A DNA stretch of 64,000 nt from Owenia fusiformis (lineage: Eukaryota > Annelida > Polychaeta > Sabellida > Oweniidae): positions 20,605,915-20,669,914 of the forward strand of contig CAIIXF020000001.1 in NCBI GenBank assembly GCA_903813345.2. The letters are read 5' to 3'. Under the pieces are notes generated by a model, which was given only the letters and a program-made list of their open reading frames with translations, had not been told where the DNA came from and did not search any database. A program made the position numbers and the translations under genes. This document shows positions 48,501-60,666 of the stretch, one piece after another; the first letter of the stretch is position 1; every line of letters starts with the position of its first letter.

Positions 48501-50039
48501 AAGTTGAAATTCAACTTCCAGTTTTTTGATCTTTTCTTTTCATAAGTGGAAGTACATAGCCTAGAGCAAAGTTAATCTTAGAGGAGAGTTCATCATAGGT
48601 GCTGAGAGAAATATCATCCCGACTCTTGTGAAAACATGAGATCAAATGTCTTGTATTGTATTTATCAAACATGTGTCTTAGTAAGAAAATATTAAAGCAC
48701 ATATGTTCCTATTACCCATGAAAACAGGAAATGGAAAGTGTGTGAATAATTATATAATGAAATCATTATTTATAGATGGCGTGAAGTAGATCCTTTCCAT
48801 GATGCTCTCGTGACAAAGACCACTGAGAATGGACCAATAAAACCTGAAGAGGTTGCACAAGTGAATGGTACAATAACTTCTGAGGAACAGAGTGTAAAAG
48901 AAGCAGAGACTGGAGTTGAGACAGTTGCTGCAGCTGTCCAACCAGGCCCTGTTGTCACAACACCAACTCCCCCATCTTCACCCCAGGAAGCAACAGAAGA
49001 GGTATGTATGCTTTTACAACGCTAATAGATTTTGGAGGGTTTTGAGTTGTTTTTTTTCAGTTGGAACTCATTTGGTTTGTATGATGAAATATTTTTATCC
49101 AGATAGCTCTTATCGACAGTTTATCGATATTGAACAATATTTTCCACCATTTTGGACGAGGTTTACTCTAGTTACCTTCATCATGTTGTGGACCATTGAA
49201 CTTAAATATGTAAAACCATGCAAGTTCCCAAATATGATAACATTGTCCTGTTTATCTTGCAGATTGAGGACACGAGTGATGAGTTCTACAGTATGAAACA
49301 TCTGCCTTGTGAGGTCCAGGAGAAAAAACGTTTTATCTCGTATCTGGTTACACCCACAAGTCGAGGCCGTTCAGCCAATAGCAGGTCTGAACACAGAACT
49401 GATAGTCGTACGAGAACAGACAGTGGGGCAACAACCCCTGATCCATTATCTCCAGAGGCTAGTCTTAATGACAGTAGTATATTTGCCTCAATGAACAGTA
49501 CCTCAAGTTTGCAATCAGTCAGTTCCCCTTTGGCATCTCCAGTGACTCCAAACTCATCCTCCTCTAAGTTAGCTTCTCTAGAAGAGCACAGCATTTTGGG
49601 GCGAAAACGTAGTGGATCTCTGTCACAGAAACGTGAGCGCACTATATCCTGTATGAGTGATGATAATATGGTACGCTCTACATCAGCGACGCCAGATGTT
49701 GATGTACAAGTGACCCCATGGGAGACAGCTAAATTCCCATTGAGCGAGAATGACCTAGTGACCTATCTAGAAACTCCACCACCTCCCCGTGCTCAGCCAG
49801 TTATCACAACCTCTGTACTGCCAATCAGACACCATACACATTACCACCATCAGACCTATGACACCACCCCTGTCAGTAGTAGGGCTTGCTCCCCTAATTT
49901 CATAACATCCCCTGAGTCTGATGAATTCTTTGATGATGACCCAAATGATCCAGAATATGATCCTGAGTGGACTGTAGTGAGTGGGGTACGTCAACCTGCA
50001 AAATCTACAGGCCTTGTGCTTAAACTAGCAAAGCGTTGA
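33560..50039 (+). CDS. KANSL1: KAT8 regulatory NSL complex subunit 1
   Basis: Nuclear scaffold of the NSL complex, which carries KAT8/MOF acetylating histone H4. Eight coding exons join in frame to 1200 residues (human about 1105): 33560-34782, 40414-41207, 43545-43626, 47193-47284, 47816-47956, 48231-48498, 48776-49001 and 49263-50039. The ATG at 33560 is chosen over one at 33518 because it gives [19 protein letters not shown], matching the vertebrate start. Residues about 395-440 hold [12 protein letters not shown], then [14 protein letters not shown] and [15 protein letters not shown], the family's most conserved block. [16 protein letters not shown] (exon 3) and [15 protein letters not shown] (exon 2) follow the family. 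The C-terminal PEHE region, which docks KAT8, runs from about residue 835 ([20 protein letters not shown], then [15 protein letters not shown]) through [13 protein letters not shown]. Serine-rich, disordered stretches fill the rest. Confidence 0.96.
35875..37327. mobile_element. GTCACCACC element with internal tandem array
   Basis: Left end TGTCACCACCAAAAGTGGTG, then ACATATTGTTATGGTCTCCG and a GGCGTCCGGCG core; right end TTTTAGGTGGTGACA. TGTCACCACC and GGTGGTGACA are the inverted termini. The inside is almost wholly a tandem array. No ORF. A 100-bp derivative lies at 12402. It fills part of KANSL1 intron 1. Confidence 0.75.
36040..37260. repeat. tandem array, 115-180-bp units rich in AGGTCA half-sites
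   Basis: About nine units, each made of a TTCTCAGAAATTCAAATCTG block, TTTGACATTTGACC, TTCAATGACCTTCTCAAGGT, and TTTTTTCAACTTGCTTCAAA. Unit length varies through small duplications of AAGGTCAAAA and GACTTTAGATTT. Two units (near 36530 and 37212) read AATGTCA instead of AAGGTCA. Confidence 0.85.
37328..40413. other. rest of KANSL1 intron 1
   Basis: No gene recognised. A TTTCAAT-rich low-complexity tract lies at 39490-39670, followed by a C-run at about 39682. The intron ends at a TGTACAG acceptor (40411-40413). Confidence 0.5.
41208..43544. other. KANSL1 intron 2
   Basis: 2.3 kb with no gene, TIR pair or RNA gene that I can support. Small ORFs in it have no recognisable content. Confidence 0.5.
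44601..45096. mobile_element. 496-bp TIR element carrying a pseudo-tRNA
   Basis: TTAAAGCTGGACATCGCTCC then AAAACGCAAT at the left is matched inverted at the right (read on the other strand TTAAAGCTGGACTGCGCTCC, then GAAACGCAAT): 30-bp arms with three mismatches. The inside holds the tRNA-like unit at 44746-44816. It lies in KANSL1 intron 3. It may be a MITE that captured a tRNA pseudogene or a tRNA-derived element. Confidence 0.6.
44746..44816 (-). pseudogene. tRNA-like sequence, anticodon loop AGC
   Basis: On the minus strand the RNA polymerase III boxes are clear: box A TGGTCTAGGGG and box B GGTTCGAATCC. The anticodon arm is well paired (CTCGC/GCGGG) with loop TTAGCAC, so anticodon AGC (alanine). 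A run of T follows directly and could end transcription. However, only four of seven acceptor pairs form and the D and T stems each have a mismatch, while the body resembles a proline tRNA. It is probably a degenerate or tRNA-derived copy, not a working tRNA. Confidence 0.55.
45468..45715. mobile_element. double-hairpin MITE-like repeat
   Basis: Two adjacent palindromes. TCTGTATTGCTACTGAGATT (45468) pairs with AATCTCAGTAGCAATACAGA (45541). TTATTGAATGATTTGAAGTA (45580), continuing into CAATACAGGATATATTCT, pairs with its complement ending 45715, with a further inner pair TTCTGTATTGG/CCAATACAGAA. The arms of the second are about 40 bp. In KANSL1 intron 3. Confidence 0.7.
45716..47192. other. end of KANSL1 intron 3
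   Basis: No gene or repeat that I can support; ordinary AT-rich intron sequence up to the TGATTCTAG acceptor at 47192. Confidence 0.5.
47285..47448. repeat. four-unit tandem repeat (41 bp) starting at a splice donor
   Basis: GTGAGAACTAGTTTACATTC begins at 47285, 47326, 47367 and 47408; each 41-bp unit ends GAACAATTTT. The first GTGAGA is the donor of the KANSL1 exon 47193-47284, so the same donor-like GTGAGA appears three more times downstream. Confidence 0.9.
47628..47697. repeat. 70-bp direct repeat, upstream of KANSL1 exon 5
   Basis: AGCTAGATGATGATAAACCT to CGCCGAACTGATAGCTT; nearly identical to 48083-48152 (only three or so mismatches). The pair brackets exon 5. Confidence 0.85.
48083..48152. 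repeat. 70-bp direct repeat, downstream of KANSL1 exon 5
   Basis: AGCTAGATGATGATCCACTT to CGCCGAACTGATAGCTT, the partner of 47628-47697, 455 bp away in the same orientation. Confidence 0.85.
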
Positions 50040-52937
50040 GGCCTGAATATTCAGAGAGATACAGAGAATAGCTACATAGGTATATGTTGAAATAGATATC
50101 TGCTATGAGAGATGTGGAATGATGTTGTGCATATCCACTAAGAATGATATCAGATATGTAGCAAGATATACTCGAAAATTCAAAAGGCTAGTAGCAAGCC
50201 AATGTTTGCTGTTAAGCTTCTACAAAGTTCCATATGTACAAATATGTCACTAGTACTGGAATGGTGGCTGGACACCAAATATGGAATACAACCAAATATG
50301 GACGTTTAGGATGAAAAGTTGAATGGATTATCATTGAGGAGAGCTAAATGAGTGCATTACTCATCGGTTTTTTTCAAATAGATAAATGGTTTAAATAGGG
50401 CTAGAAATTAGCAAGGGGCAAGTTTGCTATCAGGCAATGTAAAATCTTGCTCCTGTCTTTAAATTGTAGGTCAAGCCCTGTTATTCCATGAAGTGTCACA
50501 TTTATTCAGGCAATGGATACTATGAAATTTCTCCCAATGCATGTATCTTAATGTCTTGTGAATCAGTTGCTTATAGTTTGTCTATGATCTTCATATATCA
50601 CAATGCCCATATATGTCATAAATGGTGATACTACCACAGATCATTGAAGTCATTTTTTCTCAAGCACGCTCAAACATTGATCTGGAAAAATTCAAATACC
50701 AACATTTTTAGATAGCACACTGAATAAGATACAAGTCCAGGCTGAGTTAAAGTTAACATTAAAATTATATAATTTTTGGAGTTGATTGCAGATCAAAAAT
50801 GTAGTTCCCTTTTGTTTCGTATTAAAGCCAAACAACACTGGGTACAATGTTCCTCTTTTGACGGAAACTGTACATTGGTGTGAAAACATTGTTGTATGAA
50901 GATTTATTTTGTTACATGTTTTATTTTAATGATCAGTGGTTGTATTCGTTTACATGAAAAATACATAAAAAGTAAAAAATGAGAAAATATACAAAACATT
51001 GTATATAATGTATAGTGAGTAGATGTTAAAGCACATGGTAAAATATAAGCAACATTTTTGTTGGTGTTATATATTTTCAATTTGTCATTAGGTATCCAGA
51101 ACTATTTTGTGTAAAATTGTGTAATATAGAAAACTGTACAAAGCGTCATCTGTATATATAATGTATCCATTATTCCATCACGATGATACTCTGTATCAAA
51201 TCCAAATCTAGCTGTAGACTCTGGCTTTTTATTGAGGGAAAGTACAGTTAAGGCGTATTAATACTTCATTGTAAAGAACCAGGTTATCAAATAGCTAAAT
51301 CTCATCTCACATACATGCATTTCATACTAAGTTAGTAATCTAGAGAAAATAACACAATCTTGACAAGCTGCATCTCCAAAATGTTTTTCTCATATATAAT
51401 AGAAGTGTTATAAACTCAAGTTTGGCCAGTCTGACCTCATTTTGAATTATTGATTGTCAAGTGTCTCATTTTCTCTATGTTTCTAACTATAAATTCTTCA
51501 ACACAGATCAAGACTTGTATATAATGTAAATAGTTTCTGCTATGATCTTTAGGGGTTTGTATAGAAGGCTTAGTGCCTTGAGAACTAGCTACTAGGAAGC
51601 ACATTTCAGTATAAATAAGATGCATATAAATTAGAGTTGGGTCGGGTAAGGGTCTGATCAGGTTTGACCTCTTGGGTTGAGATGGGTCACGTGTCATATA
51701 CTAAAAAGAGATCTTGTTGGTCTCATAGATTGTCCTCAATATAGCAAGTTCTTTTACCTTTAACTTAGCAATGAAAGGGGAAAATATATCAGTTGTAAAA
51801 TAAGAAATGTACATTGGGAAAAATATTAACAAACTGTATTTGTAGATTGCGTAGATCAACTACTCAAATTGGTCTTGGACTGAAATTGAATTTCAAAATT
51901 GCCAAATGAACCTGATGAATATTTGAATTTTTCCTACAAATATGACATATCAATGAGCTATTATTATCTGAGAGTCCAAATGTTTTCTAAATTTCAGATT
52001 GCAATGTGAGAGGGGCCGGCATCTTTTATAAATGTACTGAATTATTGGTTAGAGTTGCGTTTCTTTGGGGCTAATCCGACCTGTTCATGGCTCGGGTCAT
52101 GGTGATACGTTGGGAAATAACCATAGTGAACTGACCTGGCCCAAACCCTACCCATCTCTAATAAAAATGCTGTGAAAAATTTCAAGTATGAATAATATAC
52201 TACAGTGACATGTACCACTTCATATGATATAAAATATATCACTTCAATATAAATGCTTAAAATATATCAGTAGGTGTCAATTTAACTCTGAAATTTCTGT
52301 TAGCAAATATTTATGGGAATAATTGATATACACTGTACTTGGTTTAGTTTATCTCATATACTCCCACATATAAAATCAAAGATAAAAGGTTATATGAGCA
52401 GGCTATAAACAAGAATGTATTCATATTGTGTTAAATGGTTTAAATGGTGACCTTTTCCTGTTGAGTTTTAAAGCATGATGAAAATACGAAACTTGATCGT
52501 TCATGTCTATCTGTAGTGAATGTGTTCATGGGTTGAATCTTCTTACAACACTACTGTACTTGGCACATAGTGCAATTGACAAATAAATGTTTGAGGTACA
52601 AATATCAAAACTAAATACATTTCTTCTGTTTCCATGTTAATGGTTGCCCTAGTATTTCCCACTTCAATTCATTTCCCTAGCATATGGTATATTTTATTCA
52701 TTGACCATACTCCAGTCCTACATAGTATTAATACAATATTGGACTCTACTTCAATCTCACACCGGAACACCCCGACAACCGAAGTCAAATGTCAAAAAAG
52801 GGGTGGACTTAACTGTTGCTTCAACTCTAATCATTTGGGACCTTATCATCACTAATTCTGTGCATTTATTAAGCTCTTGTGACCAAGTATTATATGAAAT
52901 CCTTATTTCGATCAAATGTGGTTGTAAATCACAATAG
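50040..52937. other. KANSL1 3' flank, probably long 3' UTR
   Basis: No ORF of interest. The first clear AATAAA (near 52582, ACAAATAAATGTTT) lies 2.5 kb after the KANSL1 stop; a different poly(A) signal may be used earlier. No repeat recognised. Confidence 0.4.
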
Positions 52938-53635
52938 TTATCCCATTGAACGAAGTTCGGAGGGATATAGGGAACGCCTCCGTCCGTCCATCCGGGCAAT
53001 AACTCAAATACTGTTGGCTCGATTTCGTTCATATTTTGTACAAATATACCCAATGGGGGTAGAAGTTCTGCTCAAAAATCAATTTTCAAAATGGCCGCTT
53101 GTTTAAAAATGGCGGCCATTTTAGTGCCGATTTTACTGTAATTTAGGTTCTGCATATAAAACTGTAATAGCTATATGTTTTAAATGTAAAACAGTTATAT
53201 AGGACATTGATTAAGCTAGAAATGTAAATATAGAAAAATACATGGCAGCCATCTTGAAAAATGGCTGCCTTTGCACGTCATTTTACGATTTTTGCTGTAA
53301 CTTCAAAAGTAGTGGAGCGATTTTGTTCATATTCGGTATGTGAATACTTTAAGCATTGCACAATGTCTAATAATATTTTGGGTAGCAGGCGGCCATTTAA
53401 AAAAATGGCCATCATTTACATGTACGTATGTGCGATTTATAAAATTTTAGATGTGGCTACTTTAAAGCATATTCCTTCTTCTGCTGACAACTTGGCTAGT
53501 GAGCAACCATTTTGAAAATGGTGGCCTTTCTTATGTGTGTTATTTTATGAAATTTGCTATATATTTCGTTTGTAAAAATGCCAGCCATTTCTGTTCGATG
53601 GGAATCGCTACGCTTTGGCGTTGCCATTGTTCTGG
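52938..53635. repeat. CCGTCC/ATGGCNGCC repeat family, copy 4
   Basis: Left end TTATCCCATTGAACGAAGTT, then GGGATATAGGGAACGCC and CCGTCCGTCC. Right end TTCGATGGGAATCGCTACGC, then TTTGGCGTTGCCATTGTTC. TCCCATTGAAC and TTCGATGGGA are the inverted termini. The inside carries at least six ATGGCxGCC/ATGGCCxxx motifs in both orientations. Intergenic, between KANSL1 and HAT1. Confidence 0.65.
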
Positions 53636-54220
53636 TTCATATTGTCAATGACAACGGAATCTGAATTTCGAATAATTAAGAGACCAATACATCCGGTATG
53701 ACGTGACAACAGGCCAAAGTGGATGCATTGCATTAGGACATTAGATAAATAGATGGCAGCTGTTGGTAGTACCAGAATACCAGATATGTAATCAACTGGC
53801 AGTAGCTTAATTTCCATTTGGATTAATACATAACATCATTAGATTACAACTATGATCTAGTTGACATGTAGATTCTGATTTTACACTAAAATTGTGAAAA
53901 AATTATACACAGAATTCAAATATGCCATCAAAGAGAAAAATGTTTATCTTATCTCCTAAGACTTCCTAATCACCCCCTGAATGGGACTCGTTGGGAAAGG
54001 CCAGATCAAATTCAGAGTGATTAGTACTTATTTTAAATATAGCCCTCTCCATGTAAGTATTTTTATTTTATTTTTGTTTTTCCATGTAAGTATTTAACAA
54101 AATATGTTTATTTGCTTTTTTAAAAACAGCATTTTCATTTATTCAAAAAATGTTTCCTAAAATAATATAAATTTAGATCTGGTTTTGAGGCATTTTGTTG
54201 GGTTGTCTTGGCTTTATGTC
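53636..54220. other. intergenic, HAT1 3' flank
   Basis: Presumed 3' UTR of HAT1 (minus strand), with a TTTTATTTTATTTTT tract near 54060 that reads AATAAA on the minus strand. Nothing else recognised. Confidence 0.45.
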
Positions 54221-57200
54221 TCAAGATATTGCTAATTTCTCAATGATTTTTAAGTAACTGTCTGTGATTTCTTTGTAAGTGTTTTCTAGGTAAGCAAGTC
54301 TCTGTTCCTTGGGTATTTGTAAAGTTGCACTTAGTTCATCATCTGATAGCGTCTTAGAGATTTTATTGAAGTCTTTTCCATTTTTCTGCAAATAAAAGTA
54401 GTTAAATGTTCAGCTGAGGCAGTGAAAATACATCCTTGTAAAAATTGAGAAAACTTTTACAGCAAGTAACATGTCTGCACAAGTAAGAGCTGTTTTTTCA
54501 ACAAACAACATTTTTTTCATGTTAATACGAGAAGCATCAGCTATCAATGATACCGAGAATACAACAGATATTTATAAAAACAAAGAAAAAGGTGTTTTTA
54601 TTTTACCTGAAATGGAATATTGAGCCTTTTCTTTATATCTATTCTATAGGCTTTAGCCTGTTCTGGGTTGTTCATGTCTGTGGCCTTAAGTCGGAGTATT
54701 TCATACACCTGCCTTGCCTGTCTCTGTAACCATAGCAACACAACATTGTTTAAACAAAAAGTATTATTGTGGTACCAACTCACTTAGCACATTCCAAACT
54801 GAACTAGATGGCCTGTGGCAGCTCAGCTCATGTGCATTTTAATGACACCACTAAGATGTGTTCACATATTTGATGTTTTATATATTCTAAGGCATTAAGT
54901 GTTTAATGATTAGCAATATGCATCTTTGTTATAACTTTATAATCATTTGCAATAACTTGCCATTTTGTCTTGTTAATGAATTGTTTATATTCTCAAATGA
55001 ATCATATGAATTGTCTAAATGAACAAACATGCCTTATTTATTTTGAGTTTATGTCTAGCGGCCCACTCCATGTCATCTGAGAAGCCCTCTAGTAACCTTT
55101 CAGGCTGGAACTCTTTCAGCTTCATACAATTCCCAGCATCAACAAAGTCACGCATCTTCTGGAAATTTTCTGATGGGTCTTCAACTGCAAATGCATATTT
55201 GAAGTAAAACATCGGAGGAAGGGGACCTATTTTACATTTCCTATTGAAATCATGAAACATTGGCAAGAATTGGAAACCAGTGATGAAAAGCTTGCAATCG
55301 CAGTATTAAAGACTATACAGATTTAACTTGTCTAACTTTTTTCCATTTCACCAACCATAAAGGCCGGCAATATTTCACTTCTTTTCCTCAATTTTTTGGT
55401 CACATTCTAAAAATTCTTGCAGAAATAACTGTCAAACCTCTTTTCATTTGACCAAACATATTTCACTTCTTTGCCTAAAATTATTTTGGTCACATTCTAA
55501 AAGTTCCTGGACCACTTCAGCAATTTTTGGAGCTAATTTGAAATTTCCTGACATTTCCAGATCAGGGAAAATATTTTCTCCAGATTTTTCATAATTACAT
55601 GATCCTGAATTCAGATATAAGCCCTTCCTTCAAAAATTACAGGTATCATCTGATGTCATACACACCTGTGATATCCCTGATGTCATTTCTGTTATAGCAA
55701 CCATTATAGAATGTTTGTAGCATTTGTGAGCCATGGCCTTGCCTCTGGAAAGGTGGCAGCACCAACATCTGACTACAAAATTTTAGCATCAATTAGCACA
55801 TATTCAAGGGTTGTTCAATAAGTACTGTCACTTTTGAGAAAAATGTTTAAAATCTAGAGATTTATATGTTTCCTACAATGCAAAACAGAATATCTCAAAA
55901 ACCTATGATTTCTTCAAAATATGGAGTTTAAGACATGGGAATGTCTAAATTCTTTGAAACAAATAAGTGGTTTTCAACAGTATGAACTCATTTAAATCAA
56001 TGTAAATCTAATTAATGATCAAGATCATGAATTCAGCATCCTACGAATTGTACAAGATTACATGGTACATACCTAACTCTGGGACGTATGCTGTCAGGGT
56101 AGGCATAGTAGTTATACACAGTCATATATCCAGCTACAGCATACATAGGGTTACCATTGCTCTTGTACTTTTCAAAGCTAGAACATAAAAACATACTTAT
56201 GTCTCATATCACATGATTACCATCTTCATAAAAGTGCTTTATGTGCATATTTTCATATCATCTTCTCTCAGACACAGGGGTTTCATTAGAATTTCTCTCT
56301 TTTATGTTATCCATAATTTATCTTTATTATTATGTAAACAATGATACAATATATGATGTAAAAACAAAATTATTGCAAATAAATATGTTACAAAAAAGAA
56401 TTTCTCAGGCTAACAGGCTAAATAAATGGAAACATGGAAAAGCTGAAATAACCTAAAACAATAGACGATTTTGTGAAATCAACTGCTGAAAATCGCATGT
56501 TGCTAACTGCTAATGAAATCTCTGCATACAGTAAAGTCTAGCAAGTTAACACTCTTAAACACTGCTAGGACGTGCAAAAATGTGCATCTCTTCACATTAA
56601 TAATTTAACAGGTCAAATGGATTTCAAAAAGTTAGGTCGTTTACCCTTTCGAGACATTAACGTATAGGTGTTTTATTTCATGTTCCATTATTGTTTTCAA
56701 TAAAATGTAAAATTACTCCAATAAATTTGTAGCAGTTGGTAATATCATATCATGCAATAAATGTGCGGTTATTATAGTTTGTGCTTATTGGAATAAAGAG
56801 AAAATATTAATGGATTTTCTTTATGATACAACCGTATATTGGCAATATGTCAGTCATTTGGTTTTATGGAAAAGTCAATCACCAAGTTTGTTTTTTATGT
56901 TATTAGCAGCTACATTAAGCAAAATTGAAACACAGTTGATGGACACTAAATGGAAATGCTCTACTGGTTATCAATTATACTTAATCATATATCATACTAA
57001 ATTGATGACAGGGCTGCAATATTTATTTTTATTAATTAAAATCCAAAGAATACCTCATCTTTTTGAACAGCATGATAGGAATAAGAGCAGTATTGTCTCC
57101 TTGAAATTTTGAAATTCAACGGCTTTCTTGCAACCAACCAACCAACCAAATCTGGCAACTCGTATTCGAGGTTATATTTTCGAAGGTTATATTTTTTACG

Positions 57201-60200
57201 AAAAATGTCAGCCACTTTGAACTGAGCAGCCATACTCAAAATAACGTCTTGACAAGAGGTCCTACACTTATAAGGCATAAGCCTATAAAAGGAGTGGTAT
57301 CGATATGGTGAACTTTTTGAACATGCGTTTCTCTTAAACCAGTCATCAGAACATTTTGAAAATTTTACACATCGTCAATTTAATGGTCATCTTTTGGGTG
57401 GTAACATTATAATTTGAAATATATTCATATAGTTTTCTCTATAGTGTTTTAGAAAACACGTGAGACACTTCTTTTGTTCTTGGTATCATATGTTCGGAAT
57501 GAAATGAAACATCTATCCAAACCTCATTGGACCAAAATGACATAAACACAACATTTCTCTGGAGATTATTAAAGCTACCATTTACAAATATCTATAAAGT
57601 GATATGTGTTTATCATATCTTCTACCTGTGGAAAACAATGCTTCAATCTGCAGATTTATATTGCTTGTGCATTGTGCATGATATTTTATATGGCAACTAT
57701 AATATAAGTAAATGCACATGGAAAAGGATGATTCTGTCAAAAGTCTCAAATGTTCAACTCAAGAGAACATATACAAAAAGCCTAATGTACAGTGGTCTGA
57801 ATCAGTTTTTGAAAATTGAATTTTAATACACTGAAGCCTAATATATGGTGGTGTATGGCACAGCAATTTCAACAACCAAATCCAGTATTTGAGTTATCGC
57901 CCAGTACAGACACACAACTGGATGGACAGACCTACAAACAGATGGCTTCTCTAATTCCCTCTCGAACTTAGTTTGGTGGAATAATGAAAGACGTTTACTT
58001 ACCATAGAAAGAACTGCCACCTATCATCATCAACATCAATGAAAGATGCAGCATCGACATAATACAACAAGAATGTCTGTAGCCTCTCGTGGTACTCCCT
58101 GAATCCTGGGGTATCTATCCCAGTCTGGTAGATCTCAAACTGTCGAACATTACCATCTGGAGTGAATTTTGAAAAGATTAACAATAGTTAGAATGGAACT
58201 ACTGGGTTAATTAGGATGAAACTCCAAACTTAACACCCACACTGAAGAATGTCCCAAATCCAAATCCTTAACTATAGACAATGGGTCTATTATGAAACTA
58301 GACTCAAACTTCATACATTGAGTAAACATAGGATGAGTAATTTGACAAATCGAAGTTGACCTTTAATAGGCATGCAGACTAAAACAGAAGGCATGAACAA
58401 CCTGCAAAATGTCACCACCTTCCATTTGTTAGAGATGCCAACTACCGAACCACTGAACAGTAAACACCGCCCACAAAAAAGTTGGATTTTGATGGTGACA
58501 TACCAATGCAACAATGCACAAGCAGGTCCAAAAGTTGTTACACCAGGCCTACCTTAAAGTGACTGACTACTTACCTTTAGTTACAGTGTATGAGTGTTTT
58601 AATTCTCCAAAAGGTTTGAAGCTGGCATCTTTATGCAGTAGGGCTATAAACTCATCCAAATTGGAGTGAAACCCAGGAGGCATGTGATCTGCTACCTGCT
58701 TGATGACATCATCTGCCTGAAGATTATACAAGAAGGAGCCTAATTATAAACATTGCCTTTAAATGTTCTTTGATGTTATATAATTAATTTTTTGCAATAG
58801 AGGAGGAATTATAAACATGGCCTTTGAATGTTCTTTAATTTAATTTTTTGCAATAGAGGACTTTTTTAAAAACTACTGTACATTATGACATGCCCTACTA
58901 TTAAAGTTATCCATTGTTTTTCTCTACTGATAGACATCTTTCCAGCAATAATTCAGCTACATTTAGATAAGTCAGGTGGCAAGGGATAAAATGAAGGCTT
59001 GGTGCTACTTACCAGAACACCGTCAAACTTCTGTGGGGAGACTTTATCTGAGAAGTGCATGTTAACATATGTGTTGAGCCTCGCTGCACTGTAGTATACC
59101 TCAACCTTCAAGTCTTTGTAGCCAAATATAGCCTCACTGGAACAAAGTTGTTTCTTCAATTATTATCTCCATATTATCTTTTATCAACAAATATATGTTG
59201 CACTTGCGGATCCAGAAGCTAACAAGGGAGGGGGGGGATCCTCGGCGCACATGGGGTACCATTTTTGACATTTGGTATGGCAATGGACCCTTTTAGGATC
59301 TGGTATGAGAATGCCCCCCAAATTATGACTTTTGGGGTATGACAATGGTCTTATTTTTCTACTTTCTGGTATGAGAATGGTCATGGAAAATATGTTACCT
59401 CACACTTGTGGTATGGTATTGGTCTAGTAGTTTCACATATCCTTAATTTGAGGTTGTTTTGGATCGTTTTCTTCATAGATTTGCATTCTTCTCAAGACCT
59501 TCTTCAGTTTGGTATAGACATTTGGTATGGCTATTGGGCTTTATTTTGGTTGGTATGGGAACACATTGAAATTTGACAGATTGGTATGGGAACATATGAG
59601 GGTTCAGCCTAGGACCCCCACCAAAATTTGTATACAATGAACCCCCAGGCCACTAATTGAGGACCTACAAAATTTTTGGGCCCAAATGCCCCCCCCCCCC
59701 CTACATCTGCCAGTGTGTTGTATCATATAACAAAGTATTTTCCAAGACTGCTTTTTCAGGACCTTCTGAATGTTGAATTTTTTTAGGTAACTTATATTTC
59801 ACTAAACTGTGAACTTTTTTGCTGTTTCTTTACATTTAATTGGTGTGTCACCTCACCTGTCGCCAAATATTTGGTGTGTCATCTCAGGATGGAAGGTTGT
59901 GTTGTCATTGGTAACGTCAGAAGCTGTTCTCACTGCAGATAATAATACAATATGCTAGAATTAGTGTGAAATCATTCAATGTTTTATACAATACAATGTT
60001 TTGTTTTGGGTGAAAACTGCAAATTCTTCCTTTACTTTTTTTAAATTTAGTCTGTCATTGTAAAAATATTCATTTAATATATAATTAACTTTTGTTTTGT
60101 TTGTTGCAGAATTGATAATGATTAAAAATTCATCGTTGTTTTTAAGAGTATTTTTGGTTCTCCTGATTTGGTTAATAAGATGAAGTGAAACAAATGATAA

Positions 60201-60540
60201 TTTTATTGCAAAATGGGGAAATTTGATACGCAATAGTCGAAACCCCTCACTTTCCCCTAAACAGTTTGGTTTGGATTGGATTGACATTTCTGCAGTCAAC
60301 AGGGCCAATAGTGCATTGCCTCACGAAAGTAACCTTGCTACACGTTAAAATGAGAATTATAAAAATGGGGATTGGTCTATGTAAAATGACACATAGAAAT
60401 ATGAAAATGATCATAGGTATTGCAAATATACATCTAACCAGCCCTGTATATATTACGTAATATTGAATCCTACATGTACCTAACTTGAAGTGGATGGCTT
60501 CATTTCCATCACACTTGTAAGGAGAAAGTTTCTCTTCCAT
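54221..60540 (-). CDS. HAT1: histone acetyltransferase type B catalytic subunit
   Basis: HAT1 acetylates lysines 5 and 12 of newly made histone H4 before chromatin assembly, usually with an RbAp46-type partner. Ten exons join in frame to 400 residues (human 419): 60540-60480, 59932-59857, 59136-59013, 58716-58575, 58156-58003, 56177-56073, 55772-55666, 55184-55033, 54723-54607 and 54385-54221. Matches to the family: MEEKLSPYKCDGNEAIHFKL, MTHQIFGD, GFREYHERLQTFLLYYVDAA, SFIDVDDDRW, GYMTVYNYYAYPDSIRPRV, SQMLVLPPFQRQGHGSQML with the acetyl-CoA loop QRQGHG, and VEDPSENFQKMRDFVD. ATG 60540 may not be the start: the exon reaches its acceptor at 60552 and human has about 20 more N-terminal residues, so a further 5' exon is likely. 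The intron after 55033 uses a GC donor. Two mobile elements lie in or beside the gene. Confidence 0.95.
59201..59715. mobile_element. hAT-like non-autonomous element in HAT1 intron
   Basis: Left end CACTTGCGGATCCAGAAG followed by a G-run; right end a C-run, then CTACATCTGCCAGTG, its imperfect inverse. TGTTG flanks both sides. Many non-autonomous hAT elements have CAGTGGCGGATCCAG-like ends. The inside is made of repeated GGTATG(A/G)(C/G)AATG-type strings. Confidence 0.55.
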
Positions 60541-60666
60541 GAAAGATGGATCTGGAATGAAAAAAACATGAATGACAATTTTTCATATGGTGCTATCACT
60601 ATTCAGTGTTTAAAAATTTGGTTTTTTTTAATCTTGATTCTTAACAATGATTCACATTCTAACCTA

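Noticed and set aside
55804-55830. GGGTTGTTCAATAAGTACTG string resembling a mariner-type end
   Set aside because: No matching inverted end within the intron; a single terminus is not enough.
56810-57112. 100-codon plus-strand ORF in a HAT1 intron
   Set aside because: No motif, low-complexity composition and no transposon ends around it.
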